A stretch of 64,000 nucleotides of DNA from assembly GCA_910588215.1 (NCBI GenBank), contig CAJUQJ010000002.1, forward strand, positions 124,001-188,000. The letters are read 5' to 3'. Position numbers and translations under genes: made by a program. Positions 18,237 to 27,452 of the stretch are shown piece by piece. Position 1 is the stretch's first letter; each line of letters opens with the position of its first letter. Under the pieces are notes generated by a model. It made no database searches. It was not told the origin of the DNA and saw nothing but the letters and a program-made list of their open reading frames with translations. The DNA is from an uncultured Lachnospiraceae bacterium (GTDB lineage Bacteria > Bacillota > Clostridia > Lachnospirales > Lachnospiraceae).

Positions 18237-19874
18237 TTACTGTACGATCGCCTTATATGCAGCATAAGCATCATTGTGGATCGCCAAAACATCCTGTAAT
18301 CCCATCTGATCCAACTGTGCCAGATACGCATCCCACTCTTCCTCAATGCCGCCGTCTACCACCCAGTGTGCATACTGCGCAGAAGCATAATCATTGATGT
18401 CTGTCGTGAGACTTGCCAATGTGGTAAGCTGTTCCGATGTATAACTTACGACAGGGAATGCGATATCGGAAGCATATTTTGCATTAGTCTCATCCTGTGC
18501 CAGCTTCACGCCGTCGCCCTGGCTGTCCGGCAGGATCACGTTCTTCTGGAACTCTTCCGTCATATACTTGGGACCGAAATCTCTCATGGAATAAGACCAC
18601 GCCGAAGTATCCAGTGTCGTTCCGTCCGCAGGAAGAAGCACTTCATAAGTTCCGTCGCCTTTGTCCGCTATCTGATCCGGTATAGAGCCATAGTATGTCT
18701 GCAAAGATACAAGATCCGTATAGAAATCATCCGCCCACTGCAGCAGCTTATCAGGATTCTTACACTGTGTAGTGATGATCAGTTCTCTGTTTGCAATGTC
18801 AAGGAACGTAGGATCTGATTCAACATACCGGTTTCCATCCGGTCCCGCAACTGCCTCACACAACTCAAACTGCCCTGCGTTCTCACCCATCTCGGCGTCT
18901 GCCGTCCACGCGAACACAAGTCCTGTCTGAGAGCCGCCTTCTGCCATTCTCTTCGCGGAAGCCATGGAACTGTCCTGCGTAAAATACTCTTGATCAAGGC
19001 ATCCCGATGCATACAGCTCATGTGCCCATTTTACCGCTTCTTTATAATGATCTGTGATCGGTACAAATGCCGGATTGCCGGATGCATCAATCTGCATGAA
19101 ATTGCCCGTTCTGCTGACGATCGTTCCGAACGGAGCAAGGAGGTTGCTAAGATCTCCTGACAAAGATCCGGCATTCGTATAAGGAATTTCATTATTCGGA
19201 TCGCCGTCGCCGTCTGCATCCTGCTCTTTGAATGCCTTCAGCACGTCTGCCAGCTCTTCATAGGTCGTAGGCATGGAAAGTCCCAGATTGTCTAACCATT
19301 CTTTATTGATGTACATAGCATTGGCTACCTTCGGACGCAGAGGCAGCTTCTTTACCAGACTGTAGATCTCGCCGTCACGGTTCTGTGCCGCTGCTTTAAG
19401 TTCCGGCTCCTTCTCGAAAATAGCCGTCAGATTCGGCATATTCTTCTCAATGCCCTCTGTCAATTCCACAAAATAGTCCTTGTTCTGTGCCACATCTGTT
19501 TCTGTCAGACAGATTGAACCAAAGAATGCATCCGGCAGATCTCCCGACGCCAGAAGCAGCGATTTCTGCTCTGTCCAGTCACTGTTATAGTATACCTGCC
19601 AATTAATCTTGATATTATGCTTCTCCTCCAACTCCTTCATGATGCCTTCATTCATGAATTCATTGGGCCAGGCATCCGTCCATCTCACCGTAGCGATCGT
19701 GAACTCCTCCACGCCATCCGCCGTCTCTCCGGAATCTCCCGACGCATCCGCTTGTGTGCCATCCGCACCGTTCATGGCTGCTCCCTCGGAGCCGCCGCAG
19801 CCGGTAAGTGTTCCGGCCACCATTGTTGCTGCCATCATCACGCTGATGAGTCCTGTTGCTGCTTTCTTTCTCAT
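18237..19874 (-). CDS. Extracellular solute-binding lipoprotein of a carbohydrate ABC importer
   Basis: A 545-residue lipoprotein. The signal peptide ends in the lipobox LTGC with the acylated Cys near residue 26, then a low-complexity Gly/Ala/Asp linker, then a large family-1 solute-binding domain of the LipO/AlgQ size class. It catches a sugar outside the cell for the two permeases just upstream. No ATPase gene is present; such systems commonly use a shared MsmK-like ATPase encoded elsewhere. The highest translation in the operon is expected here. Confidence 0.92.
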   Translation of the reverse strand: MRKKAATGLISVMMAATMVAGTLTGCGGSEGAAMNGADGTQADASGDSGETADGVEEFTIATVRWTDAWPNEFMNEGIMKELEEKHNIKINWQVYYNSDWTEQKSLLLASGDLPDAFFGSICLTETDVAQNKDYFVELTEGIEKNMPNLTAIFEKEPELKAAAQNRDGEIYSLVKKLPLRPKVANAMYINKEWLDNLGLSMPTTYEELADVLKAFKEQDADGDGDPNNEIPYTNAGSLSGDLSNLLAPFGTIVSRTGNFMQIDASGNPAFVPITDHYKEAVKWAHELYASGCLDQEYFTQDSSMASAKRMAEGGSQTGLVFAWTADAEMGENAGQFELCEAVAGPDGNRYVESDPTFLDIANRELIITTQCKNPDKLLQWADDFYTDLVSLQTYYGSIPDQIADKGDGTYEVLLPADGTTLDTSAWSYSMRDFGPKYMTEEFQKNVILPDSQGDGVKLAQDETNAKYASDIAFPVVSYTSEQLTTLASLTTDINDYASAQYAHWVVDGGIEEEWDAYLAQLDQMGLQDVLAIHNDAYAAYKAIVQ

Positions 19875-20049
19875 ACTGTTAATCCTCCTTCATTCTGTAT
19901 ATATAAATGTTTTACATTGATAACTGATGCTCATCTCCGTCTTTATCATCTTTCCCTCCATTCCGAAACGCTTTGCGCTGAAGACGCGAGCTGAATTTCA
20001 GATTCTGCTCTGCGATCAACAGAATTTGTGACACTTCGGCATAGATTCT

Positions 20050-20955
20050 TCAGCCTTTGACCGCTCCGATCATAACGCCCTGATTAAAGTACTTCTGCAC
20101 AAAAGGATACATACACATGATCGGCGCTGAGGAAACAACTATTGCTCCGTATTTGATCAACTCCGCTGCCTGTCTTGCCTCGGTAGCCGCCGTTCCGGTC
20201 ATCATCATGCTTGCAGTCTGGTTATTGATCAGGATATTCCGAAGCACGATCTGCAGCGGCTGATACATTTCATCCCGCAAATAGATCAAAGCATTAAAGT
20301 AAGAATTCCAGTGTCCTACCGCGGACCACAGCGCGATCACCGCGATCACCGCCTTGGACAGGGGCAGTACGATCTTAAAGAAAAAATTCAAATTCCCGCA
20401 ACCGTCAATCTGGGCCGCCTCCCACAAATCGTCGGGAATATTGTTGGAGAAGAAAGTTCTTCCCACAATGATATAATATGTAATGACTGAAAATGGCAGG
20501 ATCATTACCCATCTCGTATCCAGCAGATGGAAATTCCTAACGATCAAGTAAGTCGGGATCAGACCGCCGCCGAAAAACATGGGGATCAGATAGAAAAAGG
20601 TGATCAGTTTCTTACCCACCAGGTTCTTTCTGGAAAGCGCATAGGATGCTGAAATGTTCACTACCAGATTTGCACAGGTACCGAGCACCGTATAAATAAT
20701 CGTATTTTTGTAGCCTGTCCACAACTGCTGGTAATTCAGCAGCTGCTCATATCCCCGCATATTGATTCCCTTCGGCCAGAAGAGAATGTTGCCGCTGGAT
20801 ACGTCCGTAGGATTGCTGATGGAAGCGATCACGATAAAGTACATCGGATAGACTGTTATCACGATGAGAAGCACTGCAACCGCATAAATGATAAAATCGA
20901 ACATCTTATCCTGTCTGGATTTCTGAATTTTATTTTTCGTAATAGCTTTGCTCAT
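20050..20955 (-). CDS. Carbohydrate ABC transporter permease (LplC/YtcP type)
   Basis: A 301-residue inner-membrane permease with six predicted helices and the EAA loop (DLWEAAQIDGCGNLNFFFKIVLPLS) that contacts the ATPase. The C-terminus (YPFVQKYFNQGVMIGAVKG) is the standard ending of the LplC group. It lies 10 bp after the LplB-type permease and with it forms the membrane channel of the importer. Confidence 0.93.
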   Translation of the reverse strand: MSKAITKNKIQKSRQDKMFDFIIYAVAVLLIVITVYPMYFIVIASISNPTDVSSGNILFWPKGINMRGYEQLLNYQQLWTGYKNTIIYTVLGTCANLVVNISASYALSRKNLVGKKLITFFYLIPMFFGGGLIPTYLIVRNFHLLDTRWVMILPFSVITYYIIVGRTFFSNNIPDDLWEAAQIDGCGNLNFFFKIVLPLSKAVIAVIALWSAVGHWNSYFNALIYLRDEMYQPLQIVLRNILINNQTASMMMTGTAATEARQAAELIKYGAIVVSSAPIMCMYPFVQKYFNQGVMIGAVKG

Positions 20956-20965
20956 GACTGCCCTC

Positions 20966-21898
20966 CTATACTAATGATGTATCGCTCATCTTCTTCGATA
21001 TGTAGTTCACCGTCACCAGAAGTACCAGATTGATCAGGTTATTAAACAGACCGATTGCAGACGAAAGGCTGTACTGGCTGCTGACAAGACCCATTTTATA
21101 CACATAAGTGGATATGATCTCGCTGGATGCCGTATTCAAGTTATTCTGCAGCAGATATACTTTCTCGAAACCGACATTCATAACGCTTCCCATCCTCAGG
21201 ATAAACATCACCGTCGCCGTTGGCATGAGCAGCGGAATATCGATCTTGAGCATCTTCTGCCATTTGGATGCACCGTCCATGGTCGCTGCTTCATACAAAG
21301 AAGGGTCGATTGCCGCCAATGCTGCGATATACAGAATACTGTCCCATCCTAAATGCTGCCAGACTTCCGTCCATACATAGACGCTGGGAAAGGCGCCGGC
21401 AGACCCCATCACGTTCGGCATCTGGATCCCGATCAGGCTGAGCAGCTTCGCGATCACACCGGAACTCGGTGATAAGAACAGGATGATCATACCGCACATA
21501 ACTACCGTAGAAATGAAATGTGGCAGATAGGTAGATACCTGGAAGATCTTTTTGAATTTACCGGTCCGCATCTGGTTACAGATCAGCGCAAGCACGATCG
21601 GCAAAGGAAACGTCACCACAATACTGTAAATACTCAAAATCAGGGTGTTTTTGATCGTCGGCCAGAACTGGAAAGAATTAAAGTACTGCTTGAAATACTT
21701 AAGCCCGGCCCATGAACTTCCCATGATTCCCTTCGCCGGCGTGAAATCCTTGAAGGCGATCACAACGCCATACATCGGCAAATAAGTAAATATGAACATA
21801 ATGATAAATGATGGCAGCAACAGCAGATATAGTGCGCGGTCACTGTAAACCCTGTGCCAGATGTTTCCTTTCTTGCTTACCGTATTTCTTTTACTCAT
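20966..21898 (-). CDS. Carbohydrate ABC transporter permease (LplB type)
   Basis: A 310-residue permease with six helices. It shows the N-terminal YLLLLPSFIIMFIFTYLPMYG and FKDFTP segments typical of LplB proteins and the EAA loop (SLYEAATMDGASKWQKMLKIDIP). The ATG at 21898 is 7 bases from GAGGAGG and is preferred to the ATG two codons upstream. It is the first structural gene of the import operon, after a 290-bp gap containing a terminator. Confidence 0.93.
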   Translation of the reverse strand: MSKRNTVSKKGNIWHRVYSDRALYLLLLPSFIIMFIFTYLPMYGVVIAFKDFTPAKGIMGSSWAGLKYFKQYFNSFQFWPTIKNTLILSIYSIVVTFPLPIVLALICNQMRTGKFKKIFQVSTYLPHFISTVVMCGMIILFLSPSSGVIAKLLSLIGIQMPNVMGSAGAFPSVYVWTEVWQHLGWDSILYIAALAAIDPSLYEAATMDGASKWQKMLKIDIPLLMPTATVMFILRMGSVMNVGFEKVYLLQNNLNTASSEIISTYVYKMGLVSSQYSLSSAIGLFNNLINLVLLVTVNYISKKMSDTSLV

Positions 21899-22054
21899 CA
21901 ACATGCCTCCTCACTTTTATAACAGTTTCCTGTTACCATTCACGTCCCGGGATTCATTCATAGCAGCAGGTTTATGTCTGTTATTTTTTCCTGATGAAAA
22001 GATTTTATCTTTTTTTTAAATTTGACTCTATAAATTTTCGGCTGAGAAAGTAAC

Positions 22055-22090
22055 AAAAAAGAGCAGATTTTCGTCAATCTGCTCTTTTTT
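22055..22090. terminator. Strong bidirectional terminator
   Basis: The perfect stem GAGCAGATT (22061-22069 with 22076-22084) is flanked by A6 and T6. It ends transcription from the response regulator gene and so separates it from the transport operon. The rest of the gap 21899-22189 holds the upstream region of the permease operon; no clear sigma-A promoter is visible. Confidence 0.9.
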
Positions 22091-22189
22091 GTGATATCAT
22101 TTTTTTGTTAGTATGTCAGATTTTTGTTAAATATACCTGTTATGGCAGGTTTTATACCCTCTTGATATACAATCTGCCCATCCGGTCGT

Positions 22190-23731
22190 CTACTTGTTAT
22201 AGCGATTCCTGAATTCGTTCGGAGTACATCCCGCATAATCCCGGAATGTCTTGCTGAAATAAGAAAAATTGGTATACCCAACCAACGTGGCAACCTCGCT
22301 TACACTGCGGGTGGTATTCTTGAAATAATCCCTTGCTCTCTCCATCCTTCTGGTCGAAACATAATTCGGTATACTCATACCGGTATGCAGGGCGAATTTC
22401 TTCGACAGATAGTCTTCCGATATGTATGCCCTTGCGGCCAGCTTCGCTCTTGACAGATCTCCGCCAAGATTCTCTTCTATATAATGTATGATCTGCTCTA
22501 CCACATTCTCTTCGGTATCCTCAACACGGATCACAGCCTTAAGCTTCTTGAACAGGATGTAGATAAATTCTTTCATGTCCCGCAGCGTCCAGGAAGCTTT
22601 ATTGCAGTAATGTTCAAACTCCCCGGCCTCAAAGATCTGATTCATCAGGATATTATTTTCCACCATGAAATGAAAGACCATCTGCTGCAGATCGGCCTTG
22701 AAGCGTCCGAACACCTCTACATTCGCCTGCCCCTTCCGCCAGAGCGCAGTCACATACTCTCCAATCTGCGTCGACACCTCGTCTATATCCTGCATACGCA
22801 CCATCTTCTGTTCCCACAAAGAGAAGTCCGGCGGCACATACACCGCTTCCCGCCCCTGCCATTCTTCTTCAAGAAGAATTCCCTCTTCACAGGGAACCCC
22901 TTCCCGCACCATCTGCAACAGGGCATTCAGCCGCTCATAGCCTGTCCCGATGTCAAAAGACCTGCCCACATAAATACAAGCCGCCACATGCAGCTCTCTT
23001 TCAATCTCCGAAAGTAGCTTCCTCATGTCATCCCGAAACATCTCCTTTTCCTTCGGGATGCCCTTACACACTATCATAAAGCAATCATCACTGTGCCTGA
23101 CAATGGTATCTGTCACATAGCCTTCCCCACACATGAGTTCTTCTGCCATATGCATCAGCACAGGAGAAAAGACCGCATCGCTCTGCGCTTTCCGATGCTC
23201 CATCCCCCTGAAGATGCGCAGCATGCAAAGCATCAGTATCTCATCCGGACTATATATGCTTCCCTCCGTTCCGGTCGCCCTGCCGACCTCTCCCGTCTGA
23301 AGGCCACGCCAATATTTCTCCTTTGCCTGCTGTCTATCCCTTCCGCTCTCACCCGTAGAGACACGCATATTCTCCACAAGGCTTCCCAGTACATTTTCCA
23401 GTTCTCTGTTGGACACCGGTTTTAACAGATACCCTCTCGAATGCAGCTGCAGCGCCTTCTGCGCATACGCAAAGTGTGCATAGCTGCTCAAATAGATACA
23501 CTCCACAGGCAGTTTCTGCTCCCTTACCCATTCCAGCAACTCCAGCCCGCTCCCCTGCGGCATCTCAATGTCCGAAAGAAGGATATCCACCTGCAAGGTG
23601 CCTAAAATCTCCTTCGCCTGTCTGATATTATAAGCCGTATAAACGCCTTCGATACCCCATTTTTTCCAGTCAATCCCCTCTACGATCTTCTCGACCACAT
23701 ACTTATCGTCATCCACGATGCATATATTCAT
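22190..23731 (-). CDS. AraC-type response regulator (YesN family)
   Basis: A 513-residue protein. The receiver domain is at residues 1-120, with phosphoacceptor Asp in LLSDIEMP near 55. A long middle region is of variable type, and the C-terminal AraC helix-turn-helix pair (from about 415) includes AYISEDYLSKKF and VATLVGYTNFSYFSKTFRD. It is the probable partner of the histidine kinase at the far end of the sugar operon and would activate that operon. The ATG at 23731 has AGAGGGA upstream; the longer in-frame extension is not a real N-terminus. It starts only 19 bp after the nucleoside kinase stop, so it may be read from the housekeeping cluster. Confidence 0.93.
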   Translation of the reverse strand: MNICIVDDDKYVVEKIVEGIDWKKWGIEGVYTAYNIRQAKEILGTLQVDILLSDIEMPQGSGLELLEWVREQKLPVECIYLSSYAHFAYAQKALQLHSRGYLLKPVSNRELENVLGSLVENMRVSTGESGRDRQQAKEKYWRGLQTGEVGRATGTEGSIYSPDEILMLCMLRIFRGMEHRKAQSDAVFSPVLMHMAEELMCGEGYVTDTIVRHSDDCFMIVCKGIPKEKEMFRDDMRKLLSEIERELHVAACIYVGRSFDIGTGYERLNALLQMVREGVPCEEGILLEEEWQGREAVYVPPDFSLWEQKMVRMQDIDEVSTQIGEYVTALWRKGQANVEVFGRFKADLQQMVFHFMVENNILMNQIFEAGEFEHYCNKASWTLRDMKEFIYILFKKLKAVIRVEDTEENVVEQIIHYIEENLGGDLSRAKLAARAYISEDYLSKKFALHTGMSIPNYVSTRRMERARDYFKNTTRSVSEVATLVGYTNFSYFSKTFRDYAGCTPNEFRNRYNK

Positions 23732-23750
23732 GGCAGATCCCTCTGTATAT

Positions 23751-25406
23751 CTACACATCGAAGCAGCTTCCGCCCACAAACTCCCTGCATAACGAATTTG
23801 TCGGCAACTCTTCACTGCTGACACCCAAGAAATACTCCAGGAATTTCAGCAGCCGCTTGGCCTCATGATAGCCCGGCTCACCTTTCCTGATGTTAAACAG
23901 CAGCGGCTCCGCATACTGCTTGATCACAGCCAGCTCATAGGTCATAGCCGAATTGAACATGGCGTCCGCATCCTCCTGAAAAGGAAAGATGTATTTCTCC
24001 TCGCCTCGCCTCACGGAAGGCCACATAGCGATGGTCTTATCCGCCGACGTTCCCCTCGTTCTTGCATCCCGGACCATACGCCGCAGCAGCCGGCCGTCAG
24101 TGGTCGGTATTCTGTTATGTTCATCTACGTTCAGGCAGGTAAGAGCACTGATATAGATCTTGAATTTACTCTCCGCCGGCAGGGAATAGGACATTTTCTC
24201 ATTGAGTCCGTGAATCCCCTCGATGACAAGGATATCCTCAGGTCCCAACGTCGTGATCTTGCCACGGTACTCCCGCTTGCCGGTCTTAAAATTAAAGCTG
24301 GGCAGCTCCACACTCTCTCCCCCGAGCAGCCTGCTCATATCCGTATTAAACTGCTCCACATCAAGAGCCTCCAGACACTCGTAGTCCGGCTTGCCCTCAT
24401 CGTCCAGCGGTGTCTTGTCATGGTTCAGATAGTAATTATCCAGTCCAATGGGATGCGGTTTCAGCCCGTAGGTCCTAAGCTGTATGGACAGCCTGTGGGA
24501 GAAGGACGTCTTCCCGGAAGAAGAGGGCCCGGCGATCATAACGAATTTCACGCCTTCCCGTCTGGCAATGTCCCTGGCGATCTCCCCGATCCGGCGCTCC
24601 TGCAGCGCCTCCTGCACGAGGATCATATCCGAGATATTCCCCTGGCAGATCTGGTCATTCAGGTCTCCCACCGTGTCGATACCCATATCCCGGTTCCAGT
24701 CGCTTGTCATCATCAACGTCTGGAACAACTTTTTCTTCGGTACGAACGTCGGCAGCTTCTCCGGCTCCTCTTTCTCCGGCAGGAGTAAGATCATCCCCTC
24801 TTCATAGGGAAACAGATCAAAACATCTGATATACCCCGTGCTCGGCAGCATATAACCGTAGTAATAATCGTAATAATCACCAAGGCAGTACACATTGATG
24901 TTGGAGCTTCTGCGATACCGGAACAAAGATACCTTATCCTTCATGCCAAGCTCCTTAAATAGTGCGACCGCCTCCTCCGCAGGATAAGCCTTCTTGGTCA
25001 CCAACAGATCCATGTCCGCCAGCTCTCCCATGCGGTCTTTCACCTTCTCAATGGTCGCCGTATCCATCTTCATGCCGCCACGGAAGGCACAGTAATACCC
25101 CGGTCCGATGGTGAATTCCACCTTCGTATTGACTGCCATCTCCATGCCGGCCACATCCTTGATGGCCTTCATCATCAGCATGATCGCCGAACGCACGTAA
25201 GTCTTATGCCCGATATCATTTTCGTAGGTAATAAACTTCAGTTCGCAGTCACGGCTGACACGCTTCATCAACTCCTGTATCTTCCCGTTGATCTCCACAA
25301 GCGCGATCTGGCTGGTACACTCATTCTGATACTGCTCTGCGATCAGTTCATACTGCACGCCGTCTTCATAGAATCTGTCTTTTCCGTTAATCTTGATCGT
25401 AACCAT
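23751..25406 (-). CDS. TGS-domain nucleoside (uridine-type) kinase fusion
   Basis: A 551-residue protein. The first 70 residues look like a TGS domain, residues 75-260 resemble the second additional domain of threonyl-tRNA synthetase, and from about 285 there is a phosphoribulokinase/uridine kinase domain (Walker A AGPSSSGKTS, then GLDNYYLN, and VIEGIHGLN). This fusion is common in Clostridia and is annotated as nucleoside kinase; the physiological substrate is not settled by sequence. The ATG at 25406 has AGAGGGGG upstream. It is 17 bp after trmK in the dgt-dnaG-rpoD line. Confidence 0.88.
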   Translation of the reverse strand: MVTIKINGKDRFYEDGVQYELIAEQYQNECTSQIALVEINGKIQELMKRVSRDCELKFITYENDIGHKTYVRSAIMLMMKAIKDVAGMEMAVNTKVEFTIGPGYYCAFRGGMKMDTATIEKVKDRMGELADMDLLVTKKAYPAEEAVALFKELGMKDKVSLFRYRRSSNINVYCLGDYYDYYYGYMLPSTGYIRCFDLFPYEEGMILLLPEKEEPEKLPTFVPKKKLFQTLMMTSDWNRDMGIDTVGDLNDQICQGNISDMILVQEALQERRIGEIARDIARREGVKFVMIAGPSSSGKTSFSHRLSIQLRTYGLKPHPIGLDNYYLNHDKTPLDDEGKPDYECLEALDVEQFNTDMSRLLGGESVELPSFNFKTGKREYRGKITTLGPEDILVIEGIHGLNEKMSYSLPAESKFKIYISALTCLNVDEHNRIPTTDGRLLRRMVRDARTRGTSADKTIAMWPSVRRGEEKYIFPFQEDADAMFNSAMTYELAVIKQYAEPLLFNIRKGEPGYHEAKRLLKFLEYFLGVSSEELPTNSLCREFVGGSCFDV

Positions 25407-25423
25407 AAGACCCCCTCTTTCTC

Positions 25424-26236
25424 TTAACGTTTTGCTATAATATATGCAGCAATCTCCTGCGCTTTCCGGCATTCCCACAGGAGCGCCTCCACTTCCGCAT
25501 ATCTTTTCTTTCTCTTGTCATGGGAAAGTCCCTGCTGCTGCAGCTGCCCGAGGATCTCCGTATAGATCCTCTCTTCCTTCTGTAAAAAGGCCCGCAGCAC
25601 GCTGTCACCCCGCAGCATCAAAAAGCCGCCATATCGGTCAAAAAGTTTACATAACATCTCTTCTCCGATTCCGTCATTCTCTATATACTCTATAATGCTT
25701 CGGAATCCTGCCTCATCCGGCGCCATATGCCTCACTGAACGGATCTCGCCGCTTCCCGGCACCGCCCGCATCATCGGATAGAACTTCCCGTCTTCCTCCA
25801 CCATCTTCTCATCCGTGATCCGCATGCCTCTCTCCCGCAGCCATCTCCGAAACTCTTCCAACTCCGATTGCGGCTGCAAGATCAGCTCTCTAAAGGAATC
25901 CGTCTTATGCTTCTCCTCCCCCAGGATACGCATCATCAATCTGCCGCCCATACCGGCACAGATCAGTGAGTCAGCCTCTCCGGCTTCATAATTATGTAAA
26001 CCATCCGACAATCTCGTCTCGATCCGGGATTCCAGACGGTGCCCCGCCACATGTCTGGCAGCGGCTCCCAGCGGTCCCTCCCGCACATCCATGGCCAGCA
26101 CACTGGGACTGACCTGCTGTTCCACCAGCCAGATTGACACGAAACCATGATCGCACCCCACATCACAGACCCGCATCCCCGGCGTTACCATAGATGCCAC
26201 AGTCCGCAATCGTTTTGACAGCACCACCGGTCTCAT
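25424..26236 (-). CDS. trmK: tRNA (adenine(22)-N1)-methyltransferase
   Basis: A 270-residue class-I methyltransferase. The SAM-binding motif VCDVGCDHGF is near residue 24 and DSLICAGMGGRLM near 90, both characteristic of the TrmK (YqfN) family, which methylates N1 of A22 in tRNA. The C-terminal half is helical (coiled-coil). It follows rpoD as in B. subtilis sigA-yqfN. The ATG overlaps the rpoD stop (TGATG), so translation is coupled. Confidence 0.92.
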   Translation of the reverse strand: MRPVVLSKRLRTVASMVTPGMRVCDVGCDHGFVSIWLVEQQVSPSVLAMDVREGPLGAAARHVAGHRLESRIETRLSDGLHNYEAGEADSLICAGMGGRLMMRILGEEKHKTDSFRELILQPQSELEEFRRWLRERGMRITDEKMVEEDGKFYPMMRAVPGSGEIRSVRHMAPDEAGFRSIIEYIENDGIGEEMLCKLFDRYGGFLMLRGDSVLRAFLQKEERIYTEILGQLQQQGLSHDKRKKRYAEVEALLWECRKAQEIAAYIIAKR

Positions 26237-27348
26237 CAATCCAGATAATCCTTCAGCTTACGGCTTCTGCTGGGATGACGCAGTTTACGCAGCGCTTTGG
26301 CCTCAATCTGCCGGATACGCTCACGAGTCACATTAAACTCCTTGCCGACTTCCTCCAGCGTCCTGGCACGCCCGTCATCCAGACCAAACCGGAGACGCAA
26401 TACCTTCTGCTCCCTCTCCGTCAAAGTCCCCAGTACCTCCATCAACTGCTCTTTTAATAAGGTAAAAGCGGCGGCATCCGCCGGCACCGGTACATTGTCG
26501 TCCTGGATGAAATCGCCCAGATGGCTATCTTCTTCCTCGCCGATCGGCGTCTCCAAAGACACCGGTTCCTGTGATATCTTTAAGATTTCCCGCACACGCT
26601 CCACCGGCATGTTCATCTGCTCCGCAATCTCCTCCGGGGTAGGTTCCCGTCCCAGCTCCTGAAGCAGCTGCCTGCTCACACGAATCAGTTTATTGATGGT
26701 TTCCACCATATGCACCGGGATACGGATCGTCCTCGCCTGATCCGCGATGGCCCTGGTGATAGCCTGCCTGATCCACCAGGTGGCATAGGTCGAGAATTTA
26801 TATCCCTTACGGTAATCAAATTTCTCCACGGCCTTGATCAGTCCCAGATTTCCCTCCTGGATCAAATCCAGGAAAAGCATCCCGCGGCCCACATAACGCT
26901 TCGCGATACTGACAACAAGCCGCAGATTAGCCTCCGCCAGACGTTTCTTCGCATCCTGATCTCCCACTTCCATTCTTTTGGCCAGTTCAATCTCCTCTTC
27001 TGCATTCAAAAGAGGTACCTTGCCGATTTCTTTCAGGTACATCCGCACCGGATCCTCAATGCTGATGCCGTCCGGCACAGACAGATCCAGATTCTCCACG
27101 TCCACTTCGTCTTCTTCGCTTAAGATGATCTCTTCATCATCCACATCGTCATCCTCGGAAATACGAAGCACGTCTACATTATTCTGTTCCAATGTCTCCA
27201 GAATCTTATCAAACTGATCCTCTTCCAGCACCATTCCCTGAAAAAAGTCGTTGATCTCCTGATATTCCAGCACATTCTTTTTCTTCTTGGCAGCCGCCAG
27301 GAGCTCCTTAAGGCGCTCTTCAAACTTTGCCTGTACATTTTCGTCCAT
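26236..27348 (-). CDS. rpoD: RNA polymerase primary sigma factor
   Basis: A 370-residue primary sigma factor (SigA). It has an acidic N-terminal region 1.1, region 1.2 (DPVRMYLKEIG), region 2 (AEANLRLVVSIAKRYVGRGM, YKFSTYATWWIRQAITRAI), region 3, and region 4 with the helix-turn-helix TLEEVGKEFNVTRERIRQIE. It recognises the TTGACA/TATAAT promoters seen in this window. The ATG at 27348 is chosen; an ATG four codons upstream lies too close to AGGAAGG. Confidence 0.97.
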   Translation of the reverse strand: MDENVQAKFEERLKELLAAAKKKKNVLEYQEINDFFQGMVLEEDQFDKILETLEQNNVDVLRISEDDDVDDEEIILSEEDEVDVENLDLSVPDGISIEDPVRMYLKEIGKVPLLNAEEEIELAKRMEVGDQDAKKRLAEANLRLVVSIAKRYVGRGMLFLDLIQEGNLGLIKAVEKFDYRKGYKFSTYATWWIRQAITRAIADQARTIRIPVHMVETINKLIRVSRQLLQELGREPTPEEIAEQMNMPVERVREILKISQEPVSLETPIGEEEDSHLGDFIQDDNVPVPADAAAFTLLKEQLMEVLGTLTEREQKVLRLRFGLDDGRARTLEEVGKEFNVTRERIRQIEAKALRKLRHPSRSRKLKDYLD

Positions 27349-27452
27349 TATGTGGCCCATCCTTCCTATGTTTCAAGTTATAACTCTTTCAGATCTATGT
27401 TCATCCCCGTGCCGCAGACACTCTAACCCTTATTGCGAATAGCTTGCCCGTA

